Positions 41,877 to 50,717 of a DNA stretch of 53,154 bases are shown one piece after another. The first letter of the stretch is position 1, and each line of letters begins with the position of its first letter. The notes under the pieces were generated by a model. It saw only the letters and a program-made list of their open reading frames with translations, ran no database searches and was not told the DNA's origin. This stretch comes from an uncultured Solirubrobacterales bacterium (GTDB lineage: Bacteria; Actinomycetota; Thermoleophilia; Solirubrobacterales; 70-9), in contig CAIZLN010000017.1 in assembly GCA_903933815.1 (NCBI GenBank), positions 1 through 53,154 on the forward strand. Reading direction: 5' to 3'. A program made the position numbers and the translations under genes.

Positions 41877-43031
41877 ATGAGTTCCGATCGACCATCTGCC
41901 GAGGCCCGTTTCTGGGACAGAGCCGCCGAGCTGGCGGTTCACGGTCACGGGCTGGTCAGCCCCAACCCGATGGTCGGTGCGGTGCTGGTCAAGGACGGCG
42001 TGGTGATCGGTGAGGGCTGGCATCGCGCATACGGCGGGCTTCACGCCGAACGGGAAGCCATCAACGACGCGAAGGGTCGCGGAGAGAGCGTCGAAGGCTC
42101 GACCATCTTCGTCACCCTCGAGCCTTGCGGCCATACCGGCAGGCAGCCTCCCTGCGCTGACGCATTGATCGAGGCTGGCGTCGCCGAAGTGGTCTATGCC
42201 TGCGAAGACCCGACTCAAAAGACTGCAGGTGTCGGGCCGGAGCGGCTGCGCCAGGCCGGCATCGCGGTCCGCCGTGCCGAACCTGGCGTCGCGGCAGATG
42301 CCCGCGGATTGATCCAGGATTTTCTCAAGATGGCGGCCACCGGCCGTCCGCTGCTCATCCTGAAGCTCGCGATGAGCCTCGACGGCAAGGTCGCCACCAG
42401 CAGCGGCGACTCACGCTGGATATCCGGCCCGGAGAGTCGCAGCATGGTTCACCGCTGGCGTGCGGATCTCGACGCCGTTGCGGTCGGTGCAGGAACCTTC
42501 ACGGCTGACGATCCGCGGCTGACCGCCCGGCTCGAGCCAGCCGGGGACGATCCTGAAGCCGGGCCCGAACCGGTCAGGCAGCCGGTCCGGGTGGTGTTCG
42601 ATTCCGGCCCCGTCGTCACTCCCGGGGCGGCGCTGTTCGAAGACATCGACTCTGCCCCGGTGCTGCTGGTCACCGGGCCTGGAGCCGACCGCAAACGTCT
42701 TGCCGAACTGGAACAGGCAGGCGCCGAGGTGCTGGCAACCGGGTCAGGCAGCCGCCGGGAGCGTTTTCTTGAAGCCATGGACCTGATCGGCGAGCGGGGG
42801 ATCGGATCGATCCTGCTGGAAGGAGGACCGACCCTGGCTGGCATCGCCCTTGACTCCGGGGAGGTTGACCGGTTCGAGGCGTTCGTCGCGCCGATCCTGC
42901 TTGGCGGTGGACTGTCTGCTGTCACCGGGGACGGACCGTTGAAGATGGCCGATGCCATTGCCGTCCGGAACATGCAGGTGGGCCGAGTCGGTCAGGATGT
43001 ACACATGAGCGCCCGACTGAAAGTGTGGTGA
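41877..43031 (+). CDS. ribD: Bifunctional riboflavin deaminase/reductase RibD
   Basis: RibD deaminates the pyrimidine intermediate and then reduces its ribosyl side chain. The N-terminal zinc deaminase domain has NPMVGAVLVKDG, HAERE (His ligand and catalytic Glu) and PCGHTGRQPPCADALIEAG (two Cys ligands). The C-terminal reductase begins LILKLAMSLDGKVATSSGDSRWI and includes ILLEGGPTLAG. Length is 384 aa. It heads the unit ribD-ribE-ribBA-ribH, with ribE only 3 nt downstream. Confidence 0.95.
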   Translation: MSSDRPSAEARFWDRAAELAVHGHGLVSPNPMVGAVLVKDGVVIGEGWHRAYGGLHAEREAINDAKGRGESVEGSTIFVTLEPCGHTGRQPPCADALIEAGVAEVVYACEDPTQKTAGVGPERLRQAGIAVRRAEPGVAADARGLIQDFLKMAATGRPLLILKLAMSLDGKVATSSGDSRWISGPESRSMVHRWRADLDAVAVGAGTFTADDPRLTARLEPAGDDPEAGPEPVRQPVRVVFDSGPVVTPGAALFEDIDSAPVLLVTGPGADRKRLAELEQAGAEVLATGSGSRRERFLEAMDLIGERGIGSILLEGGPTLAGIALDSGEVDRFEAFVAPILLGGGLSAVTGDGPLKMADAIAVRNMQVGRVGQDVHMSARLKVW

Positions 43032-43034
43032 GCC

Positions 43035-43670
43035 TTGTTCTCCGGACTGATAGGCGACCTTGGTCGTCTGGCTGAGATCTCCCAGGGGCCCGAGGGTGCC
43101 CGGCTCAGGGTAGAGACATCGCTGTCGGGTGAAATCGAAACCGGCGACTCGATTGCCGTGAACGGCACCTGCCTGACCGCTACAACGGTCGAGCCGGCCG
43201 GTTTCACGGCCGACGCGATGAACCAGACTTTGGAAATGACCTCGCTGGGCGCACTTGAAACCGGCGATCCGCTCAACCTCGAGTTGGCACTGCGTGCGGG
43301 GGACCGGCTCGGCGGCCACATCGTTCAGGGGCATGTTGACGGTGTGGGCGTAGTGGTCTCGGCCGAGCCGGACGGCTTTTCGCTGCGGCTCAGGATCAAG
43401 CTGAGCAAGGAACTTCTGCGCTACGTGATCCCTCAGGGATCGATCACCCTCGAAGGGGTGAGTCTGACCGTGGCTGATTCGAAAGACGACTGGATCGAGG
43501 TGTCGCTGATTCCCGAGACTCGTGAGCGCACCAGCCTCGGCTCACTGAAGCCCGGCAGGGCGGTGAACGTCGAGTGTGACGTAATCGCACGATACGTCGA
43601 GAGAATGGTGTCACCATATGGTTCAGAGGCAGCGTTTCAGCCCGGCCCCCTCAAACAGAACGGTGAGTGA
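43035..43670 (+). CDS. ribE: Riboflavin synthase alpha subunit
   Basis: RibE dismutates two lumazine molecules to riboflavin. The 211-aa protein has the two lumazine-binding repeats: residues 1 to about 95 ([19 protein letters not shown]) and about 96-190 ([23 protein letters not shown]). The start is TTG 43035, the family N-terminus MFSGL being encoded exactly there. The C-terminal 20 or so residues are polar and variable. The stop overlaps a GTG in the frame of ribBA (GTGAGTGA). Confidence 0.94.
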   Translation: MFSGLIGDLGRLAEISQGPEGARLRVETSLSGEIETGDSIAVNGTCLTATTVEPAGFTADAMNQTLEMTSLGALETGDPLNLELALRAGDRLGGHIVQGHVDGVGVVVSAEPDGFSLRLRIKLSKELLRYVIPQGSITLEGVSLTVADSKDDWIEVSLIPETRERTSLGSLKPGRAVNVECDVIARYVERMVSPYGSEAAFQPGPLKQNGE

Positions 43671-43674
43671 ACAG

Positions 43675-45057
43675 ATGTCCAGCAGTGAGCGGCTACCGTC
43701 AGGCAACGTGACTGAGGCAGACAGCCCGTTTGCCACTATCGAGGAGGCCCTCGAGGACATCAGGCGCGGCCGCATGGTCGTAGTTGCCGACGACGAGGAC
43801 CGCGAGAACGAGGGCGATCTGGTGATGGCCGCGCAGTTCGTGACGCCGGAGGCGATCAACTTCATGGCCAAGGAGGGTCGAGGACTGATCTGTCTGGCCC
43901 TCACCCCGCAGCGCTGTGACCAGCTCGGCCTGAGTTTGATGACGGCCAAGAACGAGGCACCTCTGGAGACGGCTTTCACCGTTTCCATCGAAGCCGCCGA
44001 AGGGGTGACCACTGGAATCTCTGCCGCCGACCGTTCACAGACGATTCAGGTGGCGATCGACCCCGACTCGACCCCGCGGGACATCGTCGTGCCCGGCCAC
44101 GTCTTCCCGCTGAAGGCCAAGGAGGGCGGCGTACTCGAGCGCACCGGCCACACCGAGGCCAGCGTGGACCTGGCACGCCTCGCCGGACTCAACCCCTCGG
44201 GAGTCATCTGCGAGGTAATGAATGAAGACGGGACCATGGCGCGGATCGACGACCTGACCGGGTACGCCGCGCGGCATGACCTGAAGATGGTCACAATCGC
44301 CGACCTGATTGCCTACCGGCGTGAGAATGAAAAGCTGGTCGAACGCGTGGTCTCCACGGCACTGCCCACCTCATTCGGTGACTTCCGGGCCGTCGGTTAC
44401 CGCTCACTCGTAGACGACAAGCACCATGTCGCGATGGTCAAGGGAGAAGTGGACACCGGTGAGCCCGTGCTGGTCCGGGTCCACAGCGAATGCCTGACCG
44501 GCGATGTCTTCCACAGCATGCGCTGTGACTGCGGTGAGCAGCTGGCTGCCGCCCTCGGGATGATTGAGGAAGAGGGCCAGGGAGTTCTGCTCTACCTCTC
44601 GCAGGAGGGTCGTGGAATAGGCCTGCTGAACAAGCTTCGCGCCTACAAGCTCCAGGAAGAGGGACTCGACACGGTGGATGCCAACCTCAAGCTCGGCCTG
44701 CCCGCCGACCTCAGGGATTACGGCATCGGTGCTCAGATCCTCAGGGACCTCGGGTTGCGCGACATACGCATCCTGACCAACAACCCGAAAAAGATAATCG
44801 GGCTGGAGGGGCACGGTTTGCGGGTGACCGAGCAGATTCGGATAGAGGCCCCGCCGAATCTCCACAACGAGGCTTACCTGCAGACCAAGCGGGACAGAAT
44901 GGGTCACATCCTCCACCATCAGGGACTGGCCCTCGACGAGGAGATGATCCACGGCGAGGAAGTCAGCGACCGGGAGAAGCTCGATGACGATCAGAGGCCT
45001 GGTCGTCGCGAAGCCGAAAGCCCGGCTGATTCGCGGGGATCCGCCACTGATGCCTGA
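43675..45057 (+). CDS. ribBA: Bifunctional DHBP synthase / GTP cyclohydrolase II
   Basis: The two halves start the two branches of riboflavin synthesis. The N-terminal DHBP synthase shows the acidic metal site [13 protein letters not shown] and [14 protein letters not shown]. The C-terminal GTP cyclohydrolase II shows [23 protein letters not shown] with the three zinc Cys, then [13 protein letters not shown]. Start options are ATG 43675 with GGTGAG 7 nt before it (460 aa), or GTG 43663 in an 8-nt overlap with ribE. I list the ATG. A tail of about 30 polar residues overlaps the 5' side of ribH. Confidence 0.94.
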   Translation: MSSSERLPSGNVTEADSPFATIEEALEDIRRGRMVVVADDEDRENEGDLVMAAQFVTPEAINFMAKEGRGLICLALTPQRCDQLGLSLMTAKNEAPLETAFTVSIEAAEGVTTGISAADRSQTIQVAIDPDSTPRDIVVPGHVFPLKAKEGGVLERTGHTEASVDLARLAGLNPSGVICEVMNEDGTMARIDDLTGYAARHDLKMVTIADLIAYRRENEKLVERVVSTALPTSFGDFRAVGYRSLVDDKHHVAMVKGEVDTGEPVLVRVHSECLTGDVFHSMRCDCGEQLAAALGMIEEEGQGVLLYLSQEGRGIGLLNKLRAYKLQEEGLDTVDANLKLGLPADLRDYGIGAQILRDLGLRDIRILTNNPKKIIGLEGHGLRVTEQIRIEAPPNLHNEAYLQTKRDRMGHILHHQGLALDEEMIHGEEVSDREKLDDDQRPGRREAESPADSRGSATDA

Positions 45058-45490
45058 CCAGCGCTACGCCATCTGCATCGGCAGCTTCTATGAGGACCTG
45101 GCCGAGCGTCTTGTCGCCGGTGCCCGTGCCGAGTTCGGCCGGGCCGGCGTGGGGGAGGGAAACATCGAGGTCTTTGAGGTGCCCGGAGCCTTCGAGCTGC
45201 CGCTTGCCGCACATTTCTGCGCTACCTCCGGCAAGTTCGACGGGGTCGCCTGTCTCGGTGCGGTAATCCGGGGCGAGACAGACCATTACGACTTTGTTTG
45301 TGGAGAAGCCGCCCGCGGAATCCAGAACGTTCAGCTGGCCACAGGCGTGCCTTGCGGCTTTGGTGTGCTGACCGTTGACAACATGGATCAGGCTCTGGCC
45401 CGGACCGGTGGTGGAAAGCGCGATCAGGGCGCTGGTGCCGCCCGCGCCGTCCTGCGGATGAACGAGATACGTACTTCCCTGGCCGGCTGA
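45050..45490 (+). CDS. ribH: 6,7-dimethyl-8-ribityllumazine synthase
   Basis: RibH condenses the two branch products into lumazine and usually forms a 60-mer or decamer. Motifs are [35 protein letters not shown] (catalytic His) and [16 protein letters not shown]. With ATG 45050 (8-nt ATGCCTGA overlap with ribBA) the protein is 146 aa. ATG 44984 is an alternative with a better ribosome site (GGGAGAAG) but adds 22 residues unlike the family. It is the last gene of the riboflavin unit. Confidence 0.93.
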   Translation: MPDQRYAICIGSFYEDLAERLVAGARAEFGRAGVGEGNIEVFEVPGAFELPLAAHFCATSGKFDGVACLGAVIRGETDHYDFVCGEAARGIQNVQLATGVPCGFGVLTVDNMDQALARTGGGKRDQGAGAARAVLRMNEIRTSLAG

Positions 45491-45524
45491 GCTGCGCCCG
45501 GCGTCAGCCGGACGGGCTTTCGGT

Positions 45525-45530
45525 TAGAGT
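45525..45530 (+). promoter_or_regulatory. Predicted -10 box of rpmB (near-leaderless)
   Basis: TAGAGT ends 10 nt before the ATG at 45541, so the mRNA leader would be only about 3-4 nt. No ribosome site is visible. Confidence 0.4.
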
Positions 45531-45540
45531 GCTCAACTCA

Positions 45541-45732
45541 ATGGCACGCGTATGTCACACCTGCGGTAAAGGCCCGTCCTTTGGCAACTCCCGGAGCCAC
45601 TCAATGATCGCTACCAGGCGACGGTTCAACGCGAACCTTCAGAAGGTTCGCATCGTGGAGGATGGCTCGCGCAAGCGGGTGAATGTCTGTACCCGCTGCC
45701 TCAAGGCAGACAAGGTCACCAAGGCCGCCTGA
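45541..45732 (+). CDS. rpmB: 50S ribosomal protein L28
   Basis: L28 is a 63-aa basic ribosomal protein. The sequence starts [15 protein letters not shown], includes [18 protein letters not shown] and ends [10 protein letters not shown]. The two CxxC pairs make this the zinc-binding (C+) form. ATG 45541 matches the usual family N-terminus; a GTG at 45529 is in frame but overlaps the proposed -10 box. The rpmB-yloV-recG-rsmD-coaD order downstream is conserved in many Gram-positive bacteria. Confidence 0.96.
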   Translation: MARVCHTCGKGPSFGNSRSHSMIATRRRFNANLQKVRIVEDGSRKRVNVCTRCLKADKVTKAA

Positions 45733-45775
45733 CTCTGTCCGTTCCGTTTCGGGCGGGTTTGTCCGGGTATCCCTG

Positions 45776-45781
45776 TAGGCT
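45776..45781 (+). promoter_or_regulatory. Predicted leaderless -10 box of the fakA-like gene
   Basis: TAGGCT ends 8 nt before the GTG at 45790, with CGCCGACT between. No ribosome site. Confidence 0.45.
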
Positions 45782-45789
45782 CGCCGACT

Positions 45790-47424
45790 GTGGCTGACCC
45801 AAGCATCGAACGGTTCAGACGGGTAGTTGCGTCTGCCTACGGATCCCTCGAGGCCCGCCGGCAGGAGGTCAACGACCTGAACGTCTACCCGGTCGCCGAC
45901 GGCGACACCGGGGAGAACATGGCTCAGACGATGCGGGCGGTGATGGAAGAACTCGACCGCCTTGATGACGGTCGTTCGCTCGATGAGATCGGGCGCACCC
46001 AGCTCGTGTCGGCTCTTGCCCGTGCGGCACTCATGGGCGCGCGGGGCAACTCCGGGGTCATCCTCAGTCAGATCGTCCGCGGGGCTGCCGAAGAGCTGGC
46101 GTCCCGGCCTGGTGAGCTGGTCGACCCTGTCCTTGTTGCCTCAGCCTTCGGTCGGGCGGCGGATGCCGCCTACGCTTCCGTCACGGAGCCGGCAGAAGGG
46201 ACAATGCTGACCGTCTTCAGGGAAATGGCCCACTCGATCTCCCGGCAGCTCGCCCACACGGAGGCCGGCCGCCAGCGACTCAGTCCTGATGCCACGCCGG
46301 AGGAGCAGGACCGGCTCCTGGCTGATGTGCTCGAGCAGGCGATCGCCGATGGCCAGAAGGCTGTTGAGCGGACTACCGAGCAGCTCGATGTACTCGCTGA
46401 GGCCGGAGTGGTTGACGCTGGCGGCTACGGACTCGTCCTGATCCTGGCTGGCGTGCTCGCTGCACTGCGTGGGGAGGACTCCGCACTGCCGGAGATCGAC
46501 CACCACGCTCCGCCCCGCCTCAGCCAGCCCCATCACGAAGACAGCAGATATCAGTACTGCACAAACTTCATCGTCTCCGGTTCGGGCCTGATCAGCCGCG
46601 ACTTCGTCGGCAGTCTCGAGGAGATCGGGGATTCAGTTCTCGTGGTCGGTGACGAAGCGACACTCAAGGTCCACGTTCACACAGACGACCCCGAATCAGC
46701 CATGGAGATCTTCAGCTCTGCGGGTCAGGTGACCAACCTCGACGTTGCCGACATGCGCAGGCAGGTGGCCGAGCGGCAGGCCCGGATGGCCGGTCATCGC
46801 ACCGGGGTCGTGGTCGTCTCCTGTGGGGAGGGGATGCGCTCGCTCTTTTCCAGTCTCGACGTCCATGTCGTCGACGGTGGCGAGACCCTCAACCCTTCGA
46901 CATCCGAGCTCCTGGCAGGCATTCGGGAAGTGCCTACGCCAGCGGTGATAGTCCTGCCGAGTTCCTCCAATGTGATCATGGCGGCGGAGCGGGCCTGTGA
47001 GCTGTCCGAGAAAAAGGCAATGGTCATCCCGACCAGGACCCAGCAGGCAGGGTTGCTTGCGCTGATCGAGTTCGATCCGGAACTCGATATCGATGAGAAC
47101 CAGGCGAGGTTGACGGCAGCCGTAGCCGAGACCACCACCGGAGGGATCGCACCGGCTGCGAGAGATGACGGTGCCGGGCGATTCCGGAGGGGTGACGCGG
47201 TCGGCTTCGTCGGTGACGAGATAGTCGCCTGGGGTGGCGCGGGCTCGACCCTCGCGACAACGATCGAGAAGATTGCCGCCGATGCAGAGATAATTACCGT
47301 GATCGCCGGCGAAGGCGCCCCGATCCCGCTCGACGAACTGGGCGATCACGTGCCTGACGGAGTTGAGCTCGAAGCCCATGAAGGTGGGCAGCCGAGTTGG
47401 TGGTGGCTGCTGGCCGGCCAGTAG
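45790..47424 (+). CDS. fakA: DAK2-domain protein, fatty acid kinase catalytic subunit-like (YloV/FakA)
   Basis: The N-terminal 200 or so residues form a DhaL/DAK2 domain with the hallmark LNVYPVADGDTGENMAQTM (Asp ligands for Mg-ATP) and LMGARGNSGVILSQI. The rest, about 340 residues, corresponds to the middle and C-terminal parts of YloV/FakA proteins (NFIVSGS, HVHTDDPESAMEIF). In Firmicutes FakA phosphorylates FakB-bound fatty acids. That role here is inferred from family membership. No fakB/degV gene is in the window. Length is 544 aa. It precedes recG, with which it overlaps by about 28 nt or less, depending on the recG start. Confidence 0.88.
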   Translation: MADPSIERFRRVVASAYGSLEARRQEVNDLNVYPVADGDTGENMAQTMRAVMEELDRLDDGRSLDEIGRTQLVSALARAALMGARGNSGVILSQIVRGAAEELASRPGELVDPVLVASAFGRAADAAYASVTEPAEGTMLTVFREMAHSISRQLAHTEAGRQRLSPDATPEEQDRLLADVLEQAIADGQKAVERTTEQLDVLAEAGVVDAGGYGLVLILAGVLAALRGEDSALPEIDHHAPPRLSQPHHEDSRYQYCTNFIVSGSGLISRDFVGSLEEIGDSVLVVGDEATLKVHVHTDDPESAMEIFSSAGQVTNLDVADMRRQVAERQARMAGHRTGVVVVSCGEGMRSLFSSLDVHVVDGGETLNPSTSELLAGIREVPTPAVIVLPSSSNVIMAAERACELSEKKAMVIPTRTQQAGLLALIEFDPELDIDENQARLTAAVAETTTGGIAPAARDDGAGRFRRGDAVGFVGDEIVAWGGAGSTLATTIEKIAADAEIITVIAGEGAPIPLDELGDHVPDGVELEAHEGGQPSWWWLLAGQ

Positions 47425-49574
47425 CGCCGCCGCCTTTTGCCGGTGGCGAGCCGCCTGGCTTTGCCGACCTGCTCAAGGCGCCGGTCCGCTGGCCGACTCA
47501 CGGTCTCTTTGAGCGCCCGCTCTCGGATCTCCGGGGCATCGGTCCCAGGCTCGAGCAGGCTGCTGGGGAGGCGGGCGTTTCGACCGTACTTGACCTGCTC
47601 TGGCGGGTTCCCGGGGCCTATGGAGAATCACCCGATCGCAGTCCTGTCAGCGAGCTTGTGGTGGGCGAGCGCTCTTCGGTTGCTGTCAGCGTTATCTCAG
47701 CCCGAAGGGTCCGTGTCCGGCGCCGCGGCCTGAGCGTGGTTGAGGCCGTGGTCGGTGACGACTCCGGCCAGGTCAAGGCTGTCTGGTTCAACCGTCACTG
47801 GGTCCTCGAACAGCTTCAGCCGGGTCGGGACCTGATCCTTGAGGGTCGCCTCGAGAAGAAGGGATTCATCGTTGCCGAGCATCAGGCAGCCGACAGCTCG
47901 TCGGGCGGGCCACCCGGCCTTGAAGGTGAGATGCCGCGCGCCCGCCATTCGTCCGGCGGTGAAATCGGCCCGGCAAGGTGGCGCCGATGGTCCTGGCAGG
48001 CCTGCGAGCTAGCGGGAGACATGGCCGACCCTCTGCCATCCGTGCTTTTGCACAGGCGCTCGCTCCCAGGAGCCGCAGCATCGATCCGCGAGGCTCATTT
48101 TCCGTCGAGCGAAGGAGGCCCTGGTGCCGCCCGTCGCCGACTTGCCTACCAGGAACTGTTCCTTCACCAGGTCGTCCTTGCCGGGCTTCGGGAGGGTGAC
48201 AACGCCCGTGATCTTCAGGCTGTTCCTCTCGTGGCAGCCCCCACGGTCTCGGATTCCTGGCTTGCCGGACTCCCATTCATGCTCACCGGCGAACAGGAAC
48301 AGGCTCGGGCCGCCATCAACGCGGATCTGGTCCGACCCCATCCCATGAGAAGGCTGCTCATGGGCGAGGTCGGATCGGGCAAGACAGTAGTCGCATTGTG
48401 GGCGATGCTGAGGGCGGTCGAGTCGGGCAGGCAGGCCGCACTCATGGCTCCGACCGAGGTGCTGGTAGAGCAGCACGCCTCGACGATCGCACGACTGCTG
48501 CGGGGGACCGGAGTCAAACTCGGTGTCCTGACAGGCTCCAGCACGGTTGTCCAGCGCCGGCAGATTCTCGCTTCGATCCGGAAGGGTGAGCCTTCGATCC
48601 TGATCGGTACTCAGGCGTTGCTGGAAGACCCGGTCCGGTTCGGCTCGCTGTCGGTCTGCGTGGTCGACGAAGAGCATCGGTTCGGGGTGAGGCAGCGGGC
48701 CCGCCTCGACTCAAAGGCCCCGGAAGGCGAGAGCGCCCACCTGCTTCATCTTTCAGCCACACCGATACCAAGGACGCTCTCCCTGACGTCGTATGGCGAC
48801 CTGGACGTCACGTCGATAAGGGAGCTGCCATCCGGCAGAAAGCCGGTCACGACCGAGGTTGTGGGAGAGGGTGATCGGGACCGCATATTCGAGAGGGTGA
48901 GACGGGAGGTCGCCAGCGGTCGCCAGGCGTTCGTAATCTGCCCGTTGGTCGAGGAGTCCGACTCGATCAAGGCCCGGGCTGCCGAGGCTGAGGCCGAGCG
49001 TCTGCGTGAGGAGGATCTGGCCGGCTGCGAGGTAGGCCTCGTTCACGGCAGGATGGCCGCGGACCGCAAGGAGATCGCCATGAAAGCATTTGAGGAAGGG
49101 AGGACCGATGTGCTGGTCGCCACCACCGTCGTTGAGGTAGGGATAGACGTGCCCAACGCAACCGTGATCGTGATCGAGGGTGCGGAGCGGTTCGGCCTGT
49201 CTCAGCTTCACCAGCTCCGGGGAAGGGTCGGGCGCGGCCAACATGGAGGATGCTGTTTGTTGATGACCTCCTCCGGAAGTCCCGTTGCCAGGCGTCGCCT
49301 CGCCGCAGTCGCAGCTGAAACCGATGGTTTCCGCCTGGCCGAGATCGATCTTGAGATTCGGGGAGAAGGAGAGGCGACAGGCACCCGCCAGCATGGACTG
49401 CCGCGCTTCAGAGTCGCCCGGCTCCCTCGCGATGCCGAGCTGCTCGAAGCCGCCCGCGAGGATCTCGACCGGCTGGTCGCAGAGCACAACGGTCTGGGCT
49501 GGCCTGGCTTCGGCCCGATGTCCGAACTAGCCCGTGACCGGTTCGACCGGACCGGAGCAATCCGGGGAGGGTGA
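47397..49574 (+). CDS. recG: ATP-dependent DNA helicase RecG
   Basis: RecG reverses stalled forks and remodels Holliday junctions. An OB-fold wedge domain (SVISARRVRVRRRGLSVVEAVVGD, VKAVWFN) precedes the helicase core with MGEVGSGKTVVALWAML (Walker A), VVDEEHRFGVRQR (Walker B), SATPIPRTL, the TTVVEVGIDVP motif, QLRGRVGRGQHG, and a terminal TRQHGLPRFRVA wedge-contact motif. The usual VYP-type segment after the OB fold is replaced by a Gly/Ser-rich stretch near residues 165-190. Starts at TTG 47397, GTG 47400 and GTG 47403 are equivalent; all overlap the previous gene. Length is 725 aa, slightly above the usual 690. Confidence 0.93.
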   Translation: MVVAAGRPVAPPPFAGGEPPGFADLLKAPVRWPTHGLFERPLSDLRGIGPRLEQAAGEAGVSTVLDLLWRVPGAYGESPDRSPVSELVVGERSSVAVSVISARRVRVRRRGLSVVEAVVGDDSGQVKAVWFNRHWVLEQLQPGRDLILEGRLEKKGFIVAEHQAADSSSGGPPGLEGEMPRARHSSGGEIGPARWRRWSWQACELAGDMADPLPSVLLHRRSLPGAAASIREAHFPSSEGGPGAARRRLAYQELFLHQVVLAGLREGDNARDLQAVPLVAAPTVSDSWLAGLPFMLTGEQEQARAAINADLVRPHPMRRLLMGEVGSGKTVVALWAMLRAVESGRQAALMAPTEVLVEQHASTIARLLRGTGVKLGVLTGSSTVVQRRQILASIRKGEPSILIGTQALLEDPVRFGSLSVCVVDEEHRFGVRQRARLDSKAPEGESAHLLHLSATPIPRTLSLTSYGDLDVTSIRELPSGRKPVTTEVVGEGDRDRIFERVRREVASGRQAFVICPLVEESDSIKARAAEAEAERLREEDLAGCEVGLVHGRMAADRKEIAMKAFEEGRTDVLVATTVVEVGIDVPNATVIVIEGAERFGLSQLHQLRGRVGRGQHGGCCLLMTSSGSPVARRRLAAVAAETDGFRLAEIDLEIRGEGEATGTRQHGLPRFRVARLPRDAELLEAAREDLDRLVAEHNGLGWPGFGPMSELARDRFDRTGAIRGG

Positions 49575-50113
49575 TCGCCGGCGAGTTCGGTGGCAGGCAG
49601 CTGCTGGCTCCCAGAGGCTGGAAGGTCAGGCCGACGCCCGAACGGGTGAGGGAGGCACTTTTTTCCGCCCTGGGTGATGTCACGGGATCTACCGTCGCTG
49701 ATCTCTACTGCGGCACAGGTGCCCTGGGGATCGAGGCGATCTCTCGCGGAGCCACGCGAGCGGTCTTCGTTGATCAGGACACACGCCCGGCCATGGGGAA
49801 TGTCCACAACCTGGGTCTGACCGGCAGGGTCGAACTCGTCCGTGGTGACTCCGCTGCGTGGGTCGCAGACGGTGCCGGCGGGCAGAGCTTCGACCTCATC
49901 CTGCTCGATCCTCCCTACCGGCAGGCCGATGTCGTGGCCGCAGCTCTTGACCCTGTCATCGCTTCGATCATGGCACCCGGAGCAAAGGTCGTTGTCGAGA
50001 GCGAGGCGGGTCGGCCTCTGGAACTCCCGTCTCTTGAAGTTGTCCGTGAGCGCAGGTACGGCCGCTCACTGGTTACATTTCACGTCCACCCCTCGTCCCC
50101 GGAAAGCACATGA
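49571..50113 (+). CDS. rsmD: 16S rRNA (guanine-966-N2) methyltransferase
   Basis: RsmD methylates G966 in the small subunit. The 180-aa protein shows the start IAGEFGGRQLLAPRG, RPTPERVREALFSAL, the SAM loop DLYCGTGALGIEA and the catalytic LLDPPYRQ (DPPY). The GTG overlaps the recG stop and the TGA overlaps the coaD ATG, both by 4 nt. The rsmD-coaD pair is nearly universal in Gram-positive genomes. Confidence 0.95.
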   Translation: MIAGEFGGRQLLAPRGWKVRPTPERVREALFSALGDVTGSTVADLYCGTGALGIEAISRGATRAVFVDQDTRPAMGNVHNLGLTGRVELVRGDSAAWVADGAGGQSFDLILLDPPYRQADVVAAALDPVIASIMAPGAKVVVESEAGRPLELPSLEVVRERRYGRSLVTFHVHPSSPEST

Positions 50114-50610
50114 ACCACAAACCACCTCGCACCGCGATCTGCCCCGGCAGTTATGACCCGGTAACAAACGGCCACCTCGACATCATCGGCCGCGCTTCCA
50201 ACATGTTCGACCGGGTAGTCGTCGGGGTAGTCAACAAGCCGATGCGAAAGAACGCGACTCTCTTCACAGCCGAAGAGCGCAAGGCATTCATCGAAGACGC
50301 TACCGTCGACCTCGACAATGTGGAGGTCCGAATCTTTTCGGATCTACTGGTCCAGTTCGCCCGGGAGGTCGATGCGACTGTGGTGATCAAAGGCCTGCGG
50401 GCAATCTCCGATTTCGAGTATGAGTTCGAGATGGCCCAGCTCAATCACAAGCTTGACCCAGAGATTGAAAGCATCTATGTCTTCGCCCGCTCCAACTTCA
50501 GCTTTCTTTCTTCGACCGGTGTGAAAGAGATGTCAATCTTCAATGCCGATATTTCCGACCTTGTTCCGGAGCCGGTAGCCGCCGCGCTTGCGGATAGACT
50601 CGGCCGCTGA
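50110..50610 (+). CDS. coaD: Phosphopantetheine adenylyltransferase
   Basis: CoaD adenylates 4'-phosphopantetheine in coenzyme A synthesis. The nucleotidyl-transferase signature GSYDPVTNGHLDII is at about residues 13-26 and contains the GH of the HxGH-type site. KGLRAISDFEYEFEMA and FLSSTGVKEM (the ISSTxVRE equivalent) follow. Length is 166 aa. The ATG overlaps rsmD by 4 nt. The stop TGA shares its A with an ATG that opens a 34-codon frame, described separately. Confidence 0.96.
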   Translation: MNHKPPRTAICPGSYDPVTNGHLDIIGRASNMFDRVVVGVVNKPMRKNATLFTAEERKAFIEDATVDLDNVEVRIFSDLLVQFAREVDATVVIKGLRAISDFEYEFEMAQLNHKLDPEIESIYVFARSNFSFLSSTGVKEMSIFNADISDLVPEPVAAALADRLGR

Positions 50611-50714
50611 TGAACGGATTCCTGACCAACAAGGAGTGGGCGATTCCGTGCAGAATGATGCAGCAAATGGTTACTTTCAGGCACGACCTCGGCCAGACAA
50701 ATAGGGTTCTCTGA
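50610..50714 (+). CDS. Possible 34-aa coupled small protein, unrecognised
   Basis: An ATG in a TGATG overlap with the coaD stop opens 34 codons (starts MNGFLTNKEWAIPCRM) and ends in TGA at 50712-50714, 3 nt before the ATG of the coiled-coil gene. The fit between both neighbours is neat, and the TGATG arrangement is used by real genes here (murF-mraY, murG-murC). Third-position GC looks somewhat lower than in the neighbours. TAGGGT (50702-50707) inside its 3' end could be a -10 box for the next gene. It could equally be a plain leader. I do not recognise it. Confidence 0.3.
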   Translation: MNGFLTNKEWAIPCRMMQQMVTFRHDLGQTNRVL

Positions 50715-50717
50715 GCA

